NCBI GenBank assembly: GCA_015852425.1
Contig: JAAAIG010000211.1
Coordinates: forward strand, 1 to 39,336
Source: Gryganskiella cystojenkinii
Taxonomy: Eukaryota > Mortierellomycota > Mortierellomycetes > Mortierellales > Mortierellaceae
Direction: 5' to 3'
Length of the DNA stretch: 39,336 nt
A program made the position numbers and the translations under genes. Below the pieces are notes generated by a model that saw nothing but the letters and a program-made list of their open reading frames with translations, searched no databases and was not told the origin of the DNA. Shown in pieces: positions 33,858-39,336 of this stretch (position 1 is the first letter of the stretch; each line of letters opens with the position of its first letter).

Positions 33858-36800
33858 ATGTCCACCGTCATGTCATATGCTTCGCCAGAGCGACAACCAC
33901 AATCTCAGCTCGACGATGACCCCAGACCGAGTTCCACTTCCGTCGTCGCAACGTTGCGCCACAGTCCAAGGTTGCTGCTCCGCAAGTCGGCCAGTGCGCT
34001 CAAGGAACCACCCCAGAGTCCCGACATCTTTGCTCGAGGAGCAGGACCGTCCCTCAGAGCCTCGACAAGGCTTCAGACCAGGAACACCAGCGCGAGACTC
34101 ATGAATGCTCGGTCCAAGAAATCCACACGACAACTCCAACAACAGCAACAGCAACAACAACAGCAAGTGCAACATGACACTCAATCAAACTCAGCTGCTC
34201 GCCAGTCCTCGCAATATACCACCGTCTCTATGACTAGCAACACTAACAGTCTCTCTGTAACAATAACATCAACATCCCACACCACCCCGGAGGACCACCG
34301 CGAATCCAATGACGTCGTCATGGAAAATGCTGCTCAGACTCGTTCCCTCCGTTCTCTGTCAGCGTCTGGAATAGCTTATCAACCTCCATCTTCATTAGCA
34401 TCGAGTCCAACCTCGCCCGCTTCAGATCTTCGGTCAACATCGATTGCGACTGAGGAGACCAACGGATCCTCGTCGACCTCAGTAAATGGTGAAAGACGCT
34501 CTAGGATTGCGACCCGAAGTGCGTCGCATACCAGAGAATCAACTCGATCTAGGAGTAGTCGGACTCGAGCAAGGACGAGGGCAGTTCCTGTCAAACCGCT
34601 CAAGGGACTAAGAGCAGGCTTAGAAGAGGAAGAGCAAAAATCAGACGAGGATGATGATGATGATGACACAACCAACCGATACCACCTGAGATCACCCTCC
34701 CACCCCCATCGACGTCCTCGGTCAATTCAAAAGCGACCGTCTCCTGAATTGTCTTCGACTGCGGTATCGGACATTTCCAGGCTGACGTTGGCTCCACGTC
34801 TCACTCGATTGGGTGCCCGGCACGAGTCTGGCCATGATTTCGATGATGAGCCCGAGCAAGAGCAGGAACTGGCTATGGCCCATCGGAGCCGACCTCAGCA
34901 TCCAACACATATGGAGACAGACAAGTCGAGTAAGCAAGATCAGGACGGGAGACGTTCTCGTTCAAGCACGGGCTCCACCAGCAGCAACCAGGAAAACAAG
35001 CCCGTGTCCACGGCCATGTACACCTCCTCAGGGACTCATGTCGCGCCGAAAAAGACAAAGAAAAAATCTGTAGATCTTCACAAGGTACCGAGTTTACCCT
35101 CCAGTCGTCGCCGACTCAGAGCTCGGACCACCAAGATTGCCAAGATGGGGATTGACAAGAGACTTCGTGGCGGTGTCGAGGATGACGATGATATCGAGGA
35201 CGACGGTGAGGATGAGGACGAGGACGAGGACGAAGAAGAGTACGATTCTTACCCTCGAAGCGATCAAGACGACGAAATGACAGATGTTCAACAACTCCCG
35301 AGCGGATTAAGCCTGCGACTACCTGTAGCCGATGACACGACTGGATGGAATCAAAGTGATGGATTCATCGCATCAAAGCCTGAAGCGCCTTTGTCGACCG
35401 TCGCAGGCGGAGGAGGCGCCTTTGGTTACCATGCTAAGCGCAAGGTCGGTGATGAGGACATGGAGGATCTCACAGCATCCATTTCTTTGGATGAGGGCCA
35501 AGTAGTCAGTACAAAATTGGCAAGGATCGACGAAACTGCGGACAGTGACAAGAACGGCTACATGAAAACGTTCTACAGTATGATCAAGAGTCCTCGAGAT
35601 GAAGGTAATCTTCAGAAACGAGTTCAAATTTATGAAAGCTTCGATAATTAATGTGCACAAGATATCAATACCTATAATTCTCTTCCTCTCCTTTTAAATC
35701 TATTAGACGACGACGGGATTCTGTCGTCCGAGTCAGAGGACGCGGATCTGGAATCCGAGGATGACGACGACGACTTTGAGGAGATTGATGTGTAAGTGAT
35801 CGAGTGGCTGTGTTAACGAGACAGTGTGAGTGGAAATGTCGCTAACATTCTTTTGTCTTTGATAACAATAACAGCTGGGAATTCATCGCCACGTTGCCAC
35901 CATTGGGACCACTGCCTTCTAATTTTGCATTTACGATGCCGGAAAGAGACAACACAACGCCGCCCATCACCCTCGTCCTGGATATTGACGAGACCCTGGT
36001 TCACTGCGCTACCCGGCCACTCGGTACGTTTGAAGACTTTTTGATGTGCTGACATAAAAAGTCATACACTCTGAATACTAATAATTACCCTTTCTTGGTT
36101 TTGGCACAACAGACTCACCAGACATGATCTTCCCCGTGGAGTACAATCATGAAACTTGGGAGGTTTATGGCAGAATCCGACCCGGCATGCACGAGTTCTT
36201 AGGTATGACAAGGAGGTTGTATTGTCTGGTATTTTTTCCAAAAAAAAAAAAAAAAACTCGCTAACCTGTCCATTTCTGATATCCTGTAGAGAAAATGTCA
36301 ACGAAATTCGAAGTGATCACGTTCACTGCAAGTCAGGAATGTTATGCTGAGGCGCTACTGAAGCTGATTGACCCAGACAAGAAGTACATCAAGCATCGAT
36401 ACTATCGTGATTCTTGTGTGCCGGTCTTTGGCAACTATGTCAAGGTGAATAGCCTTTTCCTCTTTGCTGGAGAGATTCTCAAGGGAAAGAGTCTACGTGT
36501 TTGTACTTATATATCGACTTCTTTTCGCTTATGTTTACTAGGATTTGAGAATCTTGAATCGAGATCTTTCCAAAGTGATCATCATTGACAACTCGCCGCA
36601 GGCCTTTGGCTACCAAATCTCTAACGGTATCCCGATCGAGTCCTGGTACGACGACAAATCGGACCGTGAGCTCGCCAAGGTCATGGAGTTCTTGGAATCT
36701 CTGGAAGGTGTGGAGGATGTTCGACCCAAGATCGATGAGCAGTACAAGTTGCAGGAGCGGATCCAAAGAGCTCTGGCGATGGCGAGTCAACATCAGTTGG

Positions 36801-37246
36801 CAGGTATGAACGCACTCGGTGGACTCGGTGCTACCCTCGGATCCACATCAGGCTCCATCTCAGCAAGCATTGTTGAAGAGGCCGAACAGCAACAACAACA
36901 GCCGCACACTGAATCCAACAACAGTAGTGGGGCGAATAGTCTGGCCAGTCTGCAGAGCGTGATGGTGCCGGATAACAACATTGACATGGATACGAACATG
37001 GACGATACCGAGAAGCTCGTCTCGGCCTCGGATGAGGATGAAGATGAAGATAGCACCGAGAGGGTAAACACCCGAGGCAGAAGGAGACGTGCTGCCGCTG
37101 CCGCTGTGAACAAAGGATCATCCGGGCCTCCTAGTCATGATCACCATCATCAGCACCAGCAGCAACATCATGGTCGAGTCGGGACGACGACGATGACTAT
37201 GAAGACTCGATCCAACAGTCTCGATATGGCCAAAATATCCCTTTAG
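33858..37246 (+). CDS. CTDSPL2: FCP1/SCP-family phosphatase, CTDSPL2-like
   Basis: Six exons: 33858-35604, 35707-35791, 35875-36023, 36113-36202, 36290-36444 and 36542-37246, giving 976 residues. The NIF/SCP catalytic domain spans about residues 640-815. It has the phospho-aspartate motif DxDxT (D647, D649, T651 in [12 protein letters not shown]), [26 protein letters not shown] and [17 protein letters not shown]. The stretch just upstream ([16 protein letters not shown]) also matches CTDSPL2 rather than other SCPs. Family members remove phosphate from serines, e.g. on RNA polymerase II CTD or signalling proteins; the substrate here is unknown. Residues 1-600 are disordered, with a Gln tract, Arg/Ser clusters and long Asp/Glu runs. 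A C-terminal 130-residue tail holds an RGRRRR motif (likely nuclear signal) and His/Gln repeats. Both extensions are much longer than in the human protein. Confidence 0.94.
34137..34166 (+). repeat. CAA/CAG run encoding 10 glutamines in the CTDSPL2-like protein
   Basis: Ten consecutive Gln codons in exon 1, in the disordered N-terminal region. Mixed CAA and CAG. Confidence 0.9.
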
Positions 37247-37719
37247 AGTATAAAGACGCCACTAAACAATTGTCTTTTCTTGATGTCAAGAGATGAGAAC
37301 AAAAGCACTGGACGAAAAATTCTCCGTGCGTGAGCTAGTTTTTTTTTGTGATGTTTTAACGACGCCCTTTCCCTGTATATCGCGTGGGATTGCATAGTTT
37401 GGAGCGGAAAGGAAGGTCCGTTGTCTAGTCCTGAAGTTTCCGATTTTTAGTAGAGTGAATGAAAAGAGAGGAAATACGGATGTGTGTCATTCATGACACT
37501 CATTCTTTTGTGCTCTCACTCGCTTTGTCTTTTGCCCTTGGATTTTTTCTCACGATGATACGAAATTTGTGGGGTCGATCGTTGAAGAAAAATACCTTTG
37601 TTGCGATACATGAACGATGGAAGGACACGGAACAAGAAGGAGACGAAGGGAAGGGGTACGAAACTGCACAGCACCACCGATCCTTCAGAATATCTGATTT
37701 CCAATCGCGGGATTACGTA

Positions 37720-37750
37720 GCGAGCGAGCGAGTGAGTGAGTGAGTGAGTG
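37720..37750. repeat. GAGC/GAGT tetranucleotide microsatellite
   Basis: Short tandem GAGC units pass into five or more GAGT units. Simple sequence in non-coding DNA. Confidence 0.85.
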
Positions 37751-37978
37751 GAGGAAGAAGAGTCAAAATATAGCAAACAAGCTGAGGAGTGGGGTGAAAG
37801 AGTGTGAAGAGCGGTGGACTGAGACACACTATGGAAGAAGAAAGAAAGCGGGCCAAAGGTTTTGGAGATGTCGCGAAAAGAGATTTGTCAAATTCGAGGT
37901 CGGAGGGACGTGCAAAAAATCAGCCATTCGATCCCCGATCGCCATGAGCTACAGGCGACGTGCCCTTTCTCACCTGCA

Positions 37979-37999
37979 GGCGGAAAATTTCTTTCCGCC
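37979..37999. repeat. Hairpin with 8-base arms
   Basis: GGCGGAAA (37979-37986) is the exact reverse complement of TTTCCGCC (37992-37999), around a 5-base loop. It is 25 bases left of a second, larger inverted repeat. Confidence 0.7.
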
Positions 38000-38023
38000 A
38001 CCAAAAAGTCGTCACTAAGGGCA

Positions 38024-38084
38024 GGGTTCACCCATAGAGCCGAACTTGAACAAAGAGAGCCAGTTCGGCTCAAAGGGTGAACCC
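38024..38084. repeat. Two-step inverted repeat (20 paired bases per arm)
   Basis: GGGTTCACCC (38024-38033) pairs perfectly with GGGTGAACCC (38075-38084). After 3-base spacers on each side, GAGCCGAACT (38037-38046) pairs perfectly with AGTTCGGCTC (38062-38071), leaving a 15-base loop. Two perfect 10-base stems with a symmetric 3x3 interruption are unlikely by chance. Could be a small palindromic element, a structured RNA or a binding site for a dimeric protein. Confidence 0.7.
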
Positions 38085-39336
38085 GGAGGGAGAATATATT
38101 ATGAACGGGTTTTGAGACTTTCTCCTCTCCACTGCTTTTCTTGCTTTTTATTTTTGCTGGCCATTCTAAGCTCCTTCGAGGGGGTCTCGGGGGAGAGAAA
38201 AGAGAAAGCGCGCTTTGGTCAAGTTGACCGAGATAAAACATGCAAGGGCTTGTCTTTGTTGGGGTACAGTGGCGACAATTAGGATTAGTGAAGGGATCGC
38301 TGTTTATTTTAGTCCATCAGTGATGGTATGGTACTTGTGCCTGAAAAAGGGCAACGGACCTGGTCGGTGCCAACGACAACCCAAAAAAAATCAACTCGAT
38401 GGCTGCAATGTGGGATAGTGAGACTTCCTGTGGACCATTCAATTTTTTTTCCGAGTCTGACCCGAAATGGCGGAAAGGAACAATTGGACAGAAATTCGAG
38501 TTCAGCGGGCTGTCATGTGGGAGTCGTGAAGGGAAACAAAAGTGCTTAGTGTTTGAGTAGGGAGGAGAGCTTGGCTAATTGGAGGAGAGGGTCAATTGGG
38601 TAATGATTGAGGTCCCCTCTCGCTCTTCATTTTTTTTTGAGTTCGTCGTTTCAATCTCCTTCTTGGAACGAAACCTTTGTTGGTCGTTTTTGTAGTCCCA
38701 TGGACTCATTAAATCGAGGGACCGGGACTTTAAGAGACCGTGTTGAGCCTCAGATGGAGGCAAGAAAACTCAAAAAGAATGCGAACAAAGAAGAATGAAA
38801 GATTACAGTGTGCCTTTCATAAACAACCAGAGGAACATGGGCGAGAGCCGGAGGGAGACGCGTGCGGCCATTGATGTGGTCAACAGATGTTGAGGAGGGC
38901 TGTATTGTTGGATGATGGTTCAACCTTGACGGCCGGCTAACCCAAGTTAATTATTTTTTTGTCGCACCTGTTTATCTTTTGAAAGTATCTTTTGATTTGG
39001 CTCATCCGTTGATGGTCGTACAGAGACGGGACAGAATTGTTGTTGGTTATGGCCAGAAGCGTAAATGACGGTCAGTCTGAAAACAACAAGCTCAGGTTTG
39101 GTTTGTTGGTTGCGAACGCAAGGGTAGGTCTACTCTTCGATCGTTGTTGTCGTCTTTTATTTGTTTACTTGCGTGCGTGGGCCTCAGACGCAACGTGCTA
39201 CTCAGGGGGTGGAGGGCTAAGGAAAGATGACTGGAGAAGAGAGAAAAGAAGGAAAGACCAAAATGAAAATGCTCCGTCAATAAATAGATTGTCAAATCTT
39301 CAAGTCCTCGGTTGAGGGCGAGACGAGAACTGTTTG

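Larger units (their letters stand above)
37247..39336. other. Gene-poor right end
   Basis: About 2.1 kb after the phosphatase with no recognised coding region on either strand. Open frames are short, overlap each other and lack family features. The stretch holds a GAGY repeat and two adjacent hairpins, listed separately. It could be intergenic, a promoter for a gene beyond the edge, or an unspotted non-coding RNA locus. Confidence 0.5.

Overview
This is a piece of a fungal nuclear chromosome. The evidence is short GT-AG introns in almost every gene, a Zn2Cys6 regulator of the fungal ERT1/AcuK family, a Gyp5-type Rab GAP, a fungal-only low-complexity protein family (DUF7721-like) and a fungal-style tetraspanin. 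The dense introns, the long Gln/Ser/His-rich disordered segments and the mix of families fit an early-diverging fungus. Mortierellomycotina or a related Mucoromycota lineage is my inference; no rRNA or other marker settles it. I saw no mobile element, CRISPR array, convincing tRNA or prokaryotic insert. The region reads as ordinary gene-dense chromosome.

Layout, left to right. 0-3 kb: a perfect heat-shock element and TATA box drive a small uncertain transcript, followed by a FRA10AC1 orthologue (spliceosome-associated). 3-6.5 kb: RGP1, the partner of Ric1 in the Ypt6/Rab6 exchange factor. 6.7-9.8 kb, minus strand: mitochondrial ribosomal protein bL28m and an ERT1/AcuK-type gluconeogenesis activator in close tandem. 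11.3-12.6 kb: an orphan seven-transmembrane receptor-like protein. 13.2-15.2 kb: a membrane-anchored LEA-like repeat protein with two possible C-termini. 15.9-17.0 kb: cytosolic ribosomal protein eS10, with a long second intron that can fold. 18.6-19.2 kb: a small secreted, probably GPI-anchored four-cysteine protein. 19.9-24.8 kb: two tandem TLC-domain membrane proteins sharing an intron position. 25.2-26.6 kb: a tetraspanin. 27.4-30.8 kb: a Gyp5/EVI5-like TBC Rab GAP. 31.6-32.7 kb: a DUF7721-like protein. 33.9-37.2 kb: a CTDSPL2/SCP-type phosphatase. 37.2-39.3 kb: no recognised gene, but two strong adjacent hairpins and a tetranucleotide repeat.

The genes do not form one pathway. Two of them (RGP1, GYP5) belong to Golgi/exocytic Rab control, and four encode multi-span membrane proteins. 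Exon structures were built by hand from splice signals, reading phase and family conservation, so exact splice sites are predictions. The items most worth following up are the LEA-like protein with alternative tails, the TLC tandem pair, the foldable eS10 intron, the double hairpin near 38 kb and the heat-shock promoter at 0.6 kb.
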